50,918 nt of DNA, from the NCBI GenBank assembly GCA_937873665.1, contig CALMYW010000456.1:1-50918 (forward strand). Reading direction: 5' to 3'. A program made the translations under genes and the position numbers. The notes below the pieces were generated by a model. It had not been told where the DNA came from and did no database searches. It worked only from the letters and a program-made list of their open reading frames with translations. The stretch comes from an uncultured Sphingorhabdus sp. Lineage in GTDB: Bacteria > Pseudomonadota > Alphaproteobacteria > Sphingomonadales > Sphingomonadaceae. Of this stretch, positions 1 to 8,069 are shown piece by piece (the first letter of the stretch is position 1; every line of letters begins with the position of its first letter).

Positions 1-34
1 CGAAATCGTCGCCGAAGAAGTCCTCTTCCTCTGA
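1..34 (+). CDS. 3' end of an ssb-like gene (partial)
   Basis: Only the last ten codons are in the window. They encode EIVAEEVLFL, identical to the C-terminus of the complete SSB-like protein ending at 3339, and the downstream spacer is nearly identical too. A second ssb-like copy therefore lies just left of the window. What remains lacks the acidic tail typical of housekeeping SSB. Confidence 0.75.
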   Translation, partial: EIVAEEVLFL

Positions 35-44
35 CGCCAGCCAA

Positions 45-69
45 GCGGCGCTGCCCCCGGCAGCGCCGC
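45..69 (+). repeat. Hairpin in the ssb downstream spacer, copy 1
   Basis: Perfect 11-bp arms (GCGGCGCTGCC / GGCAGCGCCGC) around a 3-nt CCC loop. There is no T-run, so it is more likely an mRNA-stabilising or attenuating hairpin than a terminator. The same hairpin occurs at 3350-3374. Confidence 0.6.
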
Positions 70-96
70 AAGGCACTTGCCCGAAAGGAACCGCAA

Positions 97-708
97 ATGC
101 AGAACAAACAAGCCCTCTACGGCGTCATCATCCACCACCGCGGCGAATGGTGGCTTGCCTCGTCGGACGATATCGACGCAATCGACGCGCGGCCGAGCAC
201 CATCTACCGCTTGACCGACAAGCTGAGCCTCGGCCTCTCCGACTGGCTCCGCGAAGAAACCGGGAACGACGCTCTTACCGGCACCGTCGCCGAACTTCGT
301 CCGGGAGAAACCGCGTGGACCGGCGAATTCAAGGTTATTCCTGCCCAAGACGACGTCGGCCGCCACACGCTAGACGCTCACCCGTGGGGAGCCAACGCCA
401 CCGACACCGAACGGCGCCACGCCAGCGTTGCCGTGGATCTCGCGCTTCGCCCGCTGCCAAATGCGTTCACCTCTGTCTTCGAGGCTGACCCGCCGCCGGG
501 CCCGGTGCTCGCCATCCGGCTCGCCTCGAGCACGACGCGCCAGTTCGAAGTGCTGACCGCGAAATTCGATCCGCACCACCGTCCGCTCAACCCCTGGCTG
601 ACCTTGGACAATGACGCCGTGAGCGACAGCGGCAACCATGTTCTTGGCTGGAAAGCCGCGAGCGAATGGTTCGACCCCGTCACATCCGAAACCAGCGCCT
701 CTTCTTGA
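97..708 (+). CDS. Hypothetical plasmid-type protein, 203 aa
   Basis: A good ribosome binding site (AAAGGA) precedes the ATG. I recognise no domain. The protein is soluble, has no signal peptide or membrane segment, and is acidic and tryptophan-rich. It follows the ssb remnant by about 60 bp and is probably cotranscribed with it. The next gene starts 38 bp downstream on the same strand. Function unknown. Confidence 0.7.
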   Translation: MQNKQALYGVIIHHRGEWWLASSDDIDAIDARPSTIYRLTDKLSLGLSDWLREETGNDALTGTVAELRPGETAWTGEFKVIPAQDDVGRHTLDAHPWGANATDTERRHASVAVDLALRPLPNAFTSVFEADPPPGPVLAIRLASSTTRQFEVLTAKFDPHHRPLNPWLTLDNDAVSDSGNHVLGWKAASEWFDPVTSETSASS

Positions 709-746
709 GGCGCGGGCGCGGACCACGATATCAGAAGGATAGCTCC

Positions 747-1100
747 ATGCTCGATTCCCCAGACCGGTTTGCATTTACCGCACAACGCCTTCACGCCTTC
801 GCCAGCACCGGCAACGCCTACGACGCCTGCCAAACCGACGAAACCATCAAGACCGGTGACACGCTGATCATTCTCGACGAAAGCGTGATCGGCATAGCCT
901 ATACCTGGCCGATCGCCGTAACCGCCGCCAGCGGCGCGCTTCACGCGCTCGACATGCCGGCTAACACTACACTTGAAGAAATCGCGCGCACATTCTCGGT
1001 GGCCGCGAGCGATCTCGCCTTCGCGGCCAAACTGGCCGCATCGCTGGGCTTCCCGCTTGATCCCGCAATCGCTCATGCCACAGCGAAGGCCGCACCATGA
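747..1100 (+). CDS. Hypothetical protein, 117 aa
   Basis: ATG 747 is preferred over an upstream start because AGAAGGAT lies just before it and because the longer form would overlap the previous gene. The protein is small and alanine-rich with no domain I recognise. It overlaps the next gene by 4 bp (ATGA), which implies translational coupling in an accessory operon. Confidence 0.65.
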   Translation: MLDSPDRFAFTAQRLHAFASTGNAYDACQTDETIKTGDTLIILDESVIGIAYTWPIAVTAASGALHALDMPANTTLEEIARTFSVAASDLAFAAKLAASLGFPLDPAIAHATAKAAP

Positions 1101-1411
1101 AAAGCGAACGACACGGCCGCGACAGCTACGCCGAATTCGTCGCTGCCTTGCAGCCCGAACCGCCGGTCGATTGCCGATTCAAACTCGGCGACAAAGTCAC
1201 CTTCACCAACCCGCAGGGCGCAATCTTCGAAGGCCACACCGTCATCGGCTTTGCCACCGACGCATCCTTCTACGGCAAATTCATTCACCTCGATCTCGAC
1301 TGCTACTGGTATCCACTTCACCCGAGCTCGCTGAGCCATGCACAAATTCACGACTGTCAGCGAACCGAGCCACAACCGCCGCCCGAGGAAGTCAAGACAA
1401 CCTTGGCTTAG
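1097..1411 (+). CDS. Hypothetical protein, 104 aa
   Basis: The start overlaps the preceding stop (ATGA). The central segment (FKLGDKVTFTNPQGAIFEGHTVIGF) resembles a small beta-barrel or KOW/SH3-like fold (a pattern impression only), and the C-terminus is proline-rich. It probably belongs to the same accessory operon. Function unknown. Confidence 0.6.
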   Translation: MKSERHGRDSYAEFVAALQPEPPVDCRFKLGDKVTFTNPQGAIFEGHTVIGFATDASFYGKFIHLDLDCYWYPLHPSSLSHAQIHDCQRTEPQPPPEEVKTTLA

Positions 1412-1594
1412 AATACCAAACCGGATTTCCTAGCATGTTGTCCGCCATGCCGCCGATCTTGTCACTGTTCAGCTTGCCAGCCCGCCCGCTATCCCGGTCA
1501 AGCCAACCCTTTCAGGGGGTCTTCGACCGGCTTGACCGGTGCGTTCGGCCCGGCGCGCATCCAGCGCCAATCCCGGCAGCCTATGGAGACAAAC

Positions 1595-1807
1595 ATGTCC
1601 AATATGGAAATCACCTTCTTCCGCGCCCTGCGCCAAGCCAAGGTCTCCGACGACCTGGCTCAACAAGCCGCTGAAGCACTTGAGGAGTTCATCGCTGTGA
1701 AAATCAAGGAAGCAACCCGCTCGCTGGAAATCCGGCTCAACCTCCTGATCGCGATCACAACACTCGCGAGCGCGATTGGCGGCTATATTGCCATTCTGGG
1801 CAAATAG
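1595..1807 (+). CDS. Small coiled-coil protein with C-terminal membrane anchor
   Basis: ATG 1595 is chosen because GGAG lies 7 bp upstream. The 70-aa product has an amphipathic helical N-terminal part and a C-terminal hydrophobic segment (about residues 47-66), the layout of small DUF1640-type coiled-coil/transmembrane proteins; that similarity is by layout only. A strong intrinsic terminator follows 19 bp after the stop. Confidence 0.65.
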   Translation: MSNMEITFFRALRQAKVSDDLAQQAAEALEEFIAVKIKEATRSLEIRLNLLIAITTLASAIGGYIAILGK

Positions 1808-1826
1808 CTTCGCCGCATCGCACCTT

Positions 1827-1850
1827 GGGGCCTTCGGGCCCCATTTTTTT
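1827..1850 (+). terminator. Intrinsic terminator
   Basis: GGGGCC stem, TTCG tetraloop and GGCCCC, followed by A and seven Ts. It closes the operon ending at 1807. Confidence 0.9.
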
Positions 1851-1969
1851 GGCCGGCGCGGCCCAATCGGCTGTTGCAGCCAACCGCAAGCGGCTGCCGT
1901 AACGCTAACCACGACTTCCGCTTCGCAATTTCTTGGAAATCGCTCCGCAAAACTGTTAAAGGACCAACC

Positions 1970-2107
1970 ATGGCAATTCTCTCTCCAACCCCATCGACCG
2001 GCAAGCGCGACCCGCTGCGCGGTCTGCGCCGCCGCGCCGACTTTGCGCTGATCCTCGCAGCCGCCGGTCTCGCCTGCTGGATCGCAGCCGCCCTGCGTCT
2101 TGGCTGA
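1970..2107 (+). CDS. Small membrane protein, 45 aa
   Basis: AAAGGA precedes the ATG. A basic N-terminus (DPLRGLRRRADF) is followed by one hydrophobic helix ending at the C-terminus. The stop overlaps the next start by one base (TGATG), implying coupling. Function unknown. Confidence 0.55.
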   Translation: MAILSPTPSTGKRDPLRGLRRRADFALILAAAGLACWIAAALRLG

Positions 2108-2418
2108 TGCCACATCCGCCCACGCCGCTCGATGTAACCTTCGAGCTCGATGATCCGGCGAGCGGGCGAGACATCTCCGAAGCATTTGTCGAATCACTCC
2201 ACGCCCACGGCATGACAGTCGAATTCACGCGTGCGGCAAATGGCTGGGAAGGCCGGGTCTTCAACATCGACACCGGCGAACTCGCAAACGATACAGTGTT
2301 CACTTCCGATGACCCCGACCAAGACGCGGCCGAGGACGAAATCTACCAGCGAATTCTCGGCCAGTTTGCAGCCGACTTCCTCGCGCTCTGGGACAGCCCC
2401 TCGACCGATATCCACTGA
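2107..2418 (+). CDS. Hypothetical acidic protein, 103 aa
   Basis: It is coupled to the preceding membrane peptide by a one-base stop/start overlap. The protein is small, acidic and soluble, with no domain I recognise. It is the last clear gene before a 585-bp stretch without a convincing ORF. Confidence 0.55.
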   Translation: MPHPPTPLDVTFELDDPASGRDISEAFVESLHAHGMTVEFTRAANGWEGRVFNIDTGELANDTVFTSDDPDQDAAEDEIYQRILGQFAADFLALWDSPSTDIH

Positions 2419-3003
2419 ACGGTGTGAATGCCGCACTGCTCGAAGCAGCACCGCGCCGGCGAAGGGATTGACCTTCCGGTGATCGATCACGCCCGGCTCC
2501 CGAGACGCTGACAGGTCCACCGCGCGCAAACACCCCTGTCAACCACGCGGCACGCCTTGATCTGGCGACCGGCCAAGACCGACGCGGCTGGAGATGGACC
2601 CGGCTGACCGGGCCAGTGCAGCCCTCGATCGTTCTGCCTCAGACGAGCTCGCGCATCGCCGCCAATCCCGGGCAAAGCCCAGCGCCATCAAAGCGCCGGA
2701 GACACCGCAACAGCGGGTGCGAGCAAAGGAGCGAAGAGGGACCGAGCTGGACGATCATATCATGAGCGACCGGGGGCTCCGGCCTCGACAGCGGAACCGC
2801 CCTTAATCCCGATGAACCATGCGCCGCCAGGTGGCCGCTGCAACCAAAAAGCCACGGACCGGGTCAGCTGCTGCGCAGCTTCCCGCACCACTCCTCGCTT
2901 TTTAGTCCGGTCCCTGCGGTCCCTTGCACCGGCCCCCTTCAGGCGTCGCCTGCAATGTTCATCGGCGGGCGATCCGCCGATCTCGAACCGGAGGTAATAC
3001 GTC
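2419..3003. other. Intergenic region upstream of ssb
   Basis: About 585 bp with no ORF that has both a ribosome binding site and credible composition. The last part must carry the promoter for the ssb-like gene, and GGAGG sits at 2990-2994 just before it. I saw no strong hairpin terminator, tRNA or repeat array. Confidence 0.5.
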
Positions 3004-3339
3004 ATGAAGAATCTCGTCATCCTGATCGGCCGCATCGCTGCCGCTCCCGAAACCCGCCAGCACGGCGACACCAGCATCACCAGCTTCACGCTGGTCACCG
3101 ACCGCCCGAAGATCGTCGACGGCAAGACCGTCAAGAACGACAAGGGCTACACCGAGACCCTGCCCGAGTTCCACCGCATCACCGCCTTCAACGGCCTCGG
3201 CAGCTCGGTCGCCAAGCACAAGGCCAAGGGCGACGTGGTCGAAGTCCAGGGCCGCCTCCACTACTCCAAGTGGACCGATGCCAACCAGGTCGATCGCTAC
3301 TCGGTCGAAATCGTCGCCGAAGAAGTCCTCTTCCTCTGA
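3004..3339 (+). CDS. ssb: Single-stranded DNA-binding protein (short, plasmid type)
   Basis: The 111-aa OB-fold protein starts MKNLVILIGRIAAAPETR and has the SSB-type core (FTLVTDRP..., FHRITAFNGLGSSVAKHKAKGDVVEVQGRLHYSKW). A strong GGAGG precedes the ATG. It binds ssDNA, plausibly protecting the transferred strand during conjugation. It ends directly after the OB fold (EIVAEEVLFL) and lacks the glycine-rich linker and the acidic DDDIPF-like tip that recruits partners in housekeeping SSB. A second copy ends at position 34. Confidence 0.88.
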   Translation: MKNLVILIGRIAAAPETRQHGDTSITSFTLVTDRPKIVDGKTVKNDKGYTETLPEFHRITAFNGLGSSVAKHKAKGDVVEVQGRLHYSKWTDANQVDRYSVEIVAEEVLFL

Positions 3340-3349
3340 CGCCAGCCAA

Positions 3350-3374
3350 GCGGCGCTGCCACCGGCAGCGCCGC
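3350..3374 (+). repeat. Hairpin in the ssb downstream spacer, copy 2
   Basis: The 11-bp arms are the same as at 45-69; the loop is ACC instead of CCC. One of the few differences between the two copies thus falls in the loop, consistent with a conserved stem. Confidence 0.6.
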
Positions 3375-3401
3375 AAGGCACTTGCCCAAAAGGACAATCC
3401 G

Positions 3402-3656
3402 ATGAACCTCGAAGCCGTCTTCCAGACCCGCGACATCGCCCAAGCCGCAGAGCGGCTCGCCGATCTCGAACGCTTCGCCCACAAACGCGACAGCTTCATC
3501 AACGGAATGAGCGAAGCCGATCTCGATCCCAACCAACGCTTCACCTTGCGCGAAGACGATGAACGGATCTGCGAGACCATCGCATTCGGCCACTTCTACC
3601 TCATCCACCTTGCCGATCTCGAAGACCATGCCTGCGGGCTACGCCTCGCGGCATGA
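3402..3656 (+). CDS. Hypothetical protein, 84 aa
   Basis: AAAAGGA precedes ATG 3402. The product is a charged, mainly helical soluble protein with no domain I recognise. It follows ssb through the duplicated spacer, so it occupies the same slot as the unrelated gene at 97-708 behind the other ssb copy. Confidence 0.6.
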   Translation: MNLEAVFQTRDIAQAAERLADLERFAHKRDSFINGMSEADLDPNQRFTLREDDERICETIAFGHFYLIHLADLEDHACGLRLAA

Positions 3657-3680
3657 TCCTCTCCCGAAAGGACGTTATCG

Positions 3681-4109
3681 ATGAACGACGATCCCGCAAT
3701 CCGCTGCCACACCTGTGTGCTCTGGCTCCGAACTCCTGAAATCCGCCCACCGCTTCACACCGAATTCGGGAAATGCAACCTTCCCGGCGCTCCTGAGAGC
3801 CTGCGCTCGCGGGCCGCAACCGACGCCTGTGCTTCGCACAGCGCCCGGCTGCCTAACCCGACGATCACGGCCACGACTCCCGTTTGGGACGTGCCATCGG
3901 GAATGGGCGGAACCTTTACCGTCACGACGCTTGGAGACGATCACGCAAGCGAGATCGTCACCGTGCGCGTCTGCTACGGCCGACTACGCGAAGACGGTTC
4001 GTTCGAACGGTGGCTCGATTGGGACGGCTATACCTTCGATGTCCGCCGCGATGCCCTTTCCAACTCACGACAGTACGGACAGCCATTCAATCGCCGCGCG
4101 AACATTTGA
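3681..4109 (+). CDS. Hypothetical protein, 142 aa
   Basis: GAAAGGA lies upstream of the ATG, 24 bp after the previous stop, so the two genes are probably cotranscribed. The N-terminus has a CHTC pair (residues 9-12) and further Cys at about 32 and 50, so a small metal site is possible. The C-terminal half is rich in beta-type sequence. It overlaps the end of the convergent gene at 4087-4494 by 23 bp. Function unknown. Confidence 0.55.
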   Translation: MNDDPAIRCHTCVLWLRTPEIRPPLHTEFGKCNLPGAPESLRSRAATDACASHSARLPNPTITATTPVWDVPSGMGGTFTVTTLGDDHASEIVTVRVCYGRLREDGSFERWLDWDGYTFDVRRDALSNSRQYGQPFNRRANI

Positions 4110-4494
4110 GCCGTTCCGCTTCGTGCCAATGATCGACCGCGCCGAGCAATAACCCGCGCGCAGGCTCGGCGACATCCCACCGTCTGAGCAACAGCTTCAT
4201 CGCACACGCACAGCCCCGCATCGCTTGCTCATCGCCCGCGTCACGGGCATCGAGCAGCTGCGCGGCCATGCTGTCCATCGAATCCAGAGGACTGTCGATA
4301 TCGAAGGGCCGCTCCGCCAATGCCTCGCGCTCCGCTTCGCCGATCTCCTCGCCGAGCCACGCACGCATGAAAACAGACCCGCCGAAAAACGCGAGAGCCG
4401 CAGTCGATGACGATGGCACTCCGCGCTGTCTCTGCTTGCCCCGGCTCAGACAGTAGTCATATAACTTCCCTATAAATTCCATGCCAACAAGCAT
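4087..4494 (-). CDS. Hypothetical helical protein, 135 aa
   Basis: Minus-strand ORF, convergent with the preceding gene. It is rich in alanine, leucine and glutamate and mostly helical, with a CACAM motif near the middle. The start could be the second Met (4482). No family recognised. Confidence 0.45.
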   Translation of the reverse strand: MLVGMEFIGKLYDYCLSRGKQRQRGVPSSSTAALAFFGGSVFMRAWLGEEIGEAEREALAERPFDIDSPLDSMDSMAAQLLDARDAGDEQAMRGCACAMKLLLRRWDVAEPARGLLLGAVDHWHEAERLKCSRGD

Positions 4495-4526
4495 ATAGCT
4501 GCGATCCTAAAGGCTCCGAAACCGAT

Positions 4527-4823
4527 ATGGCTAATTCTGTGCAAAGAACGACTGATGACTATGGTCGAACCGTTTACGGAAACAGCGTTCACCGCGACTT
4601 CTATCCGCTGCGCTGGATCCCCGGACTGATCCTGCTGATTGCCTGTTATGACCGGATACCGAGCATCTTCATGATCATTGGCATCTGCGTCTACGGCGCG
4701 CTATTTTATCACAACCAGGTCTTCTTGATGCCGCGCGACACCGTACCGAGCCATCTCAGGAAGAAGCAGAATGGCACCTGCCCGCCTTCGGATCGAAGCC
4801 GGGCACCGCGCTCTACTCGCTAA
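4527..4823 (+). CDS. Small membrane protein, 98 aa
   Basis: Two adjacent hydrophobic stretches (about residues 31-42 and 46-61) form a helical hairpin or one long membrane segment, followed by a basic cytoplasmic tail. I recognise no family. It is transcribed away from the minus-strand gene at 4087-4494 across a 32-bp gap. Confidence 0.5.
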   Translation: MANSVQRTTDDYGRTVYGNSVHRDFYPLRWIPGLILLIACYDRIPSIFMIIGICVYGALFYHNQVFLMPRDTVPSHLRKKQNGTCPPSDRSRAPRSTR

Positions 4824-5404
4824 GGCTTGATGCGGCCCCATAAGGGGACCGCCTGAAGCCCAAGCTCGCCGAGCCTTTGCCCTGCAAAGTCTCGGCCCTT
4901 GCGGGTAACGATCGTCCGCTTCGCCTGGTGCTGTCGCGACCCTTCAGGGGATTCGCGCCCTGACGGGCTACGAACGCCCTGCAGATGCGCTCCACGCCCT
5001 CTTGCGAGGGCTCAGGGGTGGACTGGTCCAAGCCGCACGGTTGGGGCCTCGGCGGGACTGCTTTCTCGGCCTTGCTTCGCCGCCTCGAAAGACTGCCCGC
5101 CTCTGTGCAAGCGATCCTGCGATTACCGCGCAAGGGCGCGGTGCAGGATCGCGCGAGGCCCCAACATCCACACACTCTCTCTCTGACCTCCTACGATACC
5201 ACGCCAGGTTCAATCGCAGTCAAGGATCAGCGGTCCCCCAATTTTTCCGGGGGATTGGTCCGCTTATTTGCGGACCCGGAAAAATCGGTTCCACCACTGC
5301 CCGGCGTGCCGGCGGCCTGCGGCCGTCCCTGACGACGTTTCACGGCGTGATCTCTCCTGAGGGTCATCAAGAAGGTGACGAAGACTCAAACTTTGGAGGT
5401 TACG
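4824..5404. other. Intergenic region with a conserved-looking leader hairpin
   Basis: About 580 bp without a convincing gene; ORFs here lack ribosome binding sites and look like composition artefacts. The distal part holds the long hairpin at 5241-5285 and leads into the gene at 5405. Confidence 0.5.
5232..5285 (+). promoter_or_regulatory. Leader hairpin element, copy 1
   Basis: GGTCCCCCAATTTTT is followed by a long imperfect hairpin. Arms ATTTTTCCGG (5241-5250) and CCGGAAAAAT (5276-5285) enclose a second stem GGTCCGC/GCGGACC with a TTATTT loop. There is no terminal T-run, so a regulatory leader structure is more likely than a terminator. A related element lies at 6784-6834 before another gene. 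Confidence 0.5.
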
Positions 5405-6424
5405 ATGAACAACCGCTTTTCAAACTTCACCGATTTCGCCGAACACTATGCGAAGGAAATCAGCGCGCCCGATTATGCGACGGCATTCATGGAACAAACC
5501 GAATTCGCCAAGCTCTCGGTTTCCGACGAGCCGACCTCGGCCGAAATGCCAGACCCCGATCAAGCTCAGGCCGCAATCGAACTCATTCTCGGAACGGTCT
5601 TCGACCTGTTCCGCGACACACGGATGGAAGACTTCTCCGCTGAAATCGCATGGGGCATCGCCAACAGCTTCCACGTCGTTGCCAAGCGGCTCGACGATCG
5701 CGAAGACGCAATCGCAGCCCGCCTGAAAGAGAAGCTGAGCGAATATGATCCGAGCGAAGTCTACGCGACCGATGTCGAGGACCTCACGATGCAAGCCCGC
5801 TCATTGGGTGAGTGCCGCGACGCGATGGAATGCATGAGGGACCATGCCGCCACAATCTACGGCGTCGAAACGGGTCGGCCATTCTCACCGGTCCGCGGCT
5901 CACGGGTCTCCTCCAAGACGAACGCTTCAATGATCGAAGCCCGGGACTATCTCGCCGCCAAGGCATCGCAGCGCCGCGAACAATATGCACCGTCCGGTCC
6001 GGTGGTGCTGTTCTCCGGAGGGCAGCAGTTCACAGACATCGAACTGGTCCAGACATACCTCTCTGCGATCCACGAACGCATCCCGCAGATGGTCCTGGCA
6101 ACGACCGCCCAGAACAAGGGCGCCGACGTGATTGCCGCAAGCTGGGCATCACGCAACAACGTCCCGGTGGTGCTGTGCAAGCCGAACAGCTCGCAAGGTC
6201 CCTCCGCGCCATTCCGCCGCAACGAACGCATGATGAAACTCGCCCCGGTCGAAGCCATCATCTGCAGCGGCGGAGGCATCCAGCTCAACCTCGCCGATGC
6301 ACTGCGCAAGGCTGCCGTGCCGCTTCACATCCTGCGCTGCGAAACACAAAGCGCTGCCCGGAGCGAAGAAGCCGAACCCCGCCGGAAGCAAGCTGCGGGC
6401 GGCGGCGAACTGCCTCCGTTCTGA
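5405..6424 (+). CDS. DUF2493 (SLOG-like) domain protein, 339 aa
   Basis: TTTGGAGG sits just before ATG 5405, so this start is preferred to one 30 bp upstream. The N-terminal 190 residues are helical. The C-terminal part (SGPVVLFSGGQQFTDIELV, then NKGADVIAASWASRNNVPVVL and ICSGGGIQLNLAD) fits the DUF2493 Rossmann-like domain related to SLOG nucleotide-binding proteins. Such proteins are frequent on alphaproteobacterial plasmids with no settled function. A strong terminator follows. A role in nucleotide sensing is inference. Confidence 0.75.
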   Translation: MNNRFSNFTDFAEHYAKEISAPDYATAFMEQTEFAKLSVSDEPTSAEMPDPDQAQAAIELILGTVFDLFRDTRMEDFSAEIAWGIANSFHVVAKRLDDREDAIAARLKEKLSEYDPSEVYATDVEDLTMQARSLGECRDAMECMRDHAATIYGVETGRPFSPVRGSRVSSKTNASMIEARDYLAAKASQRREQYAPSGPVVLFSGGQQFTDIELVQTYLSAIHERIPQMVLATTAQNKGADVIAASWASRNNVPVVLCKPNSSQGPSAPFRRNERMMKLAPVEAIICSGGGIQLNLADALRKAAVPLHILRCETQSAARSEEAEPRRKQAAGGGELPPF

Positions 6425-6431
6425 GCCTCAC

Positions 6432-6479
6432 GGGAAGGGTGTCCGGTCTTACCAACCGGATGCCCTTCCCCCTTTTTTT
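6432..6479 (+). terminator. Intrinsic terminator
   Basis: A long stem pairs GGGAAGGG with CCCTTCCC and GTCCGGT with ACCGGA, followed by a seven-T run. It ends the transcript of the DUF2493 gene. Confidence 0.85.
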
Positions 6480-6937
6480 GCTCGCTGCTCCACCCTTGTG
6501 GCAAACGACGGATCGCTCCCTTCTTGAACGGTGACGGCCCCTTCGGGCCTGCCGTTCTCGAAGCCTCGCATCGGCCGTCGCCAAAGCGAACTTAGCATCT
6601 TGCCGAGGGACCCCTTATGGAAAACGAGACGCCTTTTCAACGGACCGCAGCGCGATCCCGCAAGCATGGCACAAGAATGTGTTTTGCTGTTAACCTGCGA
6701 CCCTGAAGGGCCGCAGGGCAAAACCCTAACTTCCGCAGACGTCCAAGTGTGATACCTGCAAACAGAATGCCTCAAGGACCAATGGTTCCCCCAATTTTTT
6801 GCTCCACTGCGCTTCGCTCCGCTCCACAAAAAATCGGCACCCCCATTGGCCGCTATGCGGCGGCTTCGCCGTCCTTGACCCATCCTGCCCACAGGCATCC
6901 CGAGAGTGACCTCTTCAACAGTTCAATGGAGGTTACA
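6480..6937. other. Intergenic region upstream of the 102-aa gene
   Basis: No credible gene. It contains a GC-rich hairpin near 6535-6560 and the leader element at 6784-6834, and should hold the promoter of the gene at 6938. Confidence 0.45.
6784..6834 (+). promoter_or_regulatory. Leader hairpin element, copy 2
   Basis: GGTTCCCCCAATTTTTT is followed after a spacer by AAAAAATCGG, so the two A/T runs can pair. The arrangement matches the element at 5232-5285. Both downstream genes also share the start context TGGAGGTTAC(A/G)ATGAAC. Confidence 0.45.
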
Positions 6938-7246
6938 ATGAACGCTCTTCTCAAACTCGACACCATCCCCGCATTCAACGCTGCAAGCTTCGACGACGCA
7001 GTCCGCATGGCGACGATGCGCGCCAATCACAGCTTCTTTGACCAGCATGTTATCGAAGAAGAAGACGGCACCTACATCGCCATCGACGAAGGCGACTACA
7101 ACGCCCTTCCGCAGCACCTCATCGACCGGATCGCGCACACCGTCCAAGGGACGATGTCAGACGATCTGGATGACGATACGCTGGTCTATTCCACGCTGAT
7201 GAACGTGTCGATCGATCCCGATTACGACACCGATTGCCCCTTCTGA
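6938..7246 (+). CDS. Hypothetical acidic protein, 102 aa
   Basis: TGGAGG precedes ATG 6938. The product is very acidic (EEEDGTYIAIDEGDYN, DDLDDDTLV), a composition seen in DNA-mimic and phage or plasmid accessory proteins; no such activity is claimed. It is followed 7 bp later by a terminator, so it is monocistronic. Confidence 0.6.
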   Translation: MNALLKLDTIPAFNAASFDDAVRMATMRANHSFFDQHVIEEEDGTYIAIDEGDYNALPQHLIDRIAHTVQGTMSDDLDDDTLVYSTLMNVSIDPDYDTDCPF

Positions 7247-7253
7247 AAAGACA

Positions 7254-7296
7254 GGCCGGAGTGAACCTTTCGAGGTTTACTTCGGCCCCCTTTTTT
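7254..7296 (+). terminator. Intrinsic terminator
   Basis: GGCCGGAGTGAACC pairs imperfectly with GGTTTACTTCGGCC across a TTTCGA loop, followed by CCC and six Ts. Confidence 0.88.
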
Positions 7297-7373
7297 GCGT
7301 CGTGGCAAAGAGGTTTGACGGGGCATCGAACCCCGTCAAACCTCGACCGACTTCGCGGTCAATCAGCAACGCA

Positions 7374-7592
7374 TCAAGCCCTCGATGCCAGCTCGCTATC
7401 ACAGGTTTTTCTGACCTCGGAAACGAACTCCGAAACCCGTTCGACCGGCAAGGATTTCATGAACGAGCGAAGCCCCGAAATTACTTCGGTCTCTCTCTTG
7501 CGAACGGCCTTCGCGCGCTCCGCCTGCAGCGCTGCAATCTGCCGGTCGATATCCTCAACTGTGCCGTCAGCTGACCCTTTCCCTTTTGCCAT
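7374..7592 (-). CDS. Small coiled-coil protein, 72 aa (mobilisation-accessory-like)
   Basis: The start at 7592 has AGGAAAGG upstream on the minus strand, which decides it over a longer form. The N-terminal half (VEDIDRQIAALQAERAKAVRKRETE) is a charged heptad-type coiled coil. This size and layout resemble small conjugation accessory proteins of the TraC/TraD type of rhizobial plasmids, but the similarity is only general. It sits beside the putative transfer origin, divergent from the relaxase operon. Confidence 0.55.
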   Translation of the reverse strand: MAKGKGSADGTVEDIDRQIAALQAERAKAVRKRETEVISGLRSFMKSLPVERVSEFVSEVRKTCDSELASRA

Positions 7593-7637
7593 ATTCGAAA
7601 CCTTTCCTGCCGATATTTTGCTGACAGAACCTTGCAC

Positions 7638-8069
7638 ATCACAAGCCAGGATTCAACCAACTGGAGAACGCCGGAACATGATTGAAGCACCCACGACATC
7701 CGCAGCAATCGGACCACTTAACGGGCCGATCAAGGCCAGAAGGCCCAGCTGCTGTTCTAGAAAACGCAAGCCCGATCAGCTTTCAACCAACGCAGAACGA
7801 AGAAACAACTCAGCTCAAGGATTATCGGGAAAGAGAGCACACCCTACACGGCGGGCCGTAGGGTTAAACTGTTGAAGTAACATCCTTTTCAGAAATGCCG
7901 ATTTTGATGTCCCACAGGACCACATACTGACAAATGACGGATTTCTGCAGATATACTGTGGTCCCCAGGGACCCTCGCTCCATCGCTCGCGTCAGCACTT
8001 GATTACACCAGATATTCGCCGTATATCAAGCGTGCGAAGACCTCACCAGCCCCTCTTGAAGGGCTGGTT
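7638..8069. other. Candidate oriT / relaxase-operon regulatory region
   Basis: About 430 bp without a credible gene, between a small minus-strand accessory gene and the TrwA-TrwB-TrwC-like operon, where MobF systems usually keep oriT. It has inverted repeats GGACCACA (7917-7924) / TGTGGTCC (7957-7964) and a CCCTACACGG / CCGTAGGG hairpin at 7842-7863. No nic site could be assigned from known consensus. Confidence 0.4.

Noticed and set aside
5002..5643. 213-codon ORF running into the DUF2493 gene
   Set aside because: No ribosome binding site, crosses the leader hairpin and overlaps a better-supported gene in another frame.
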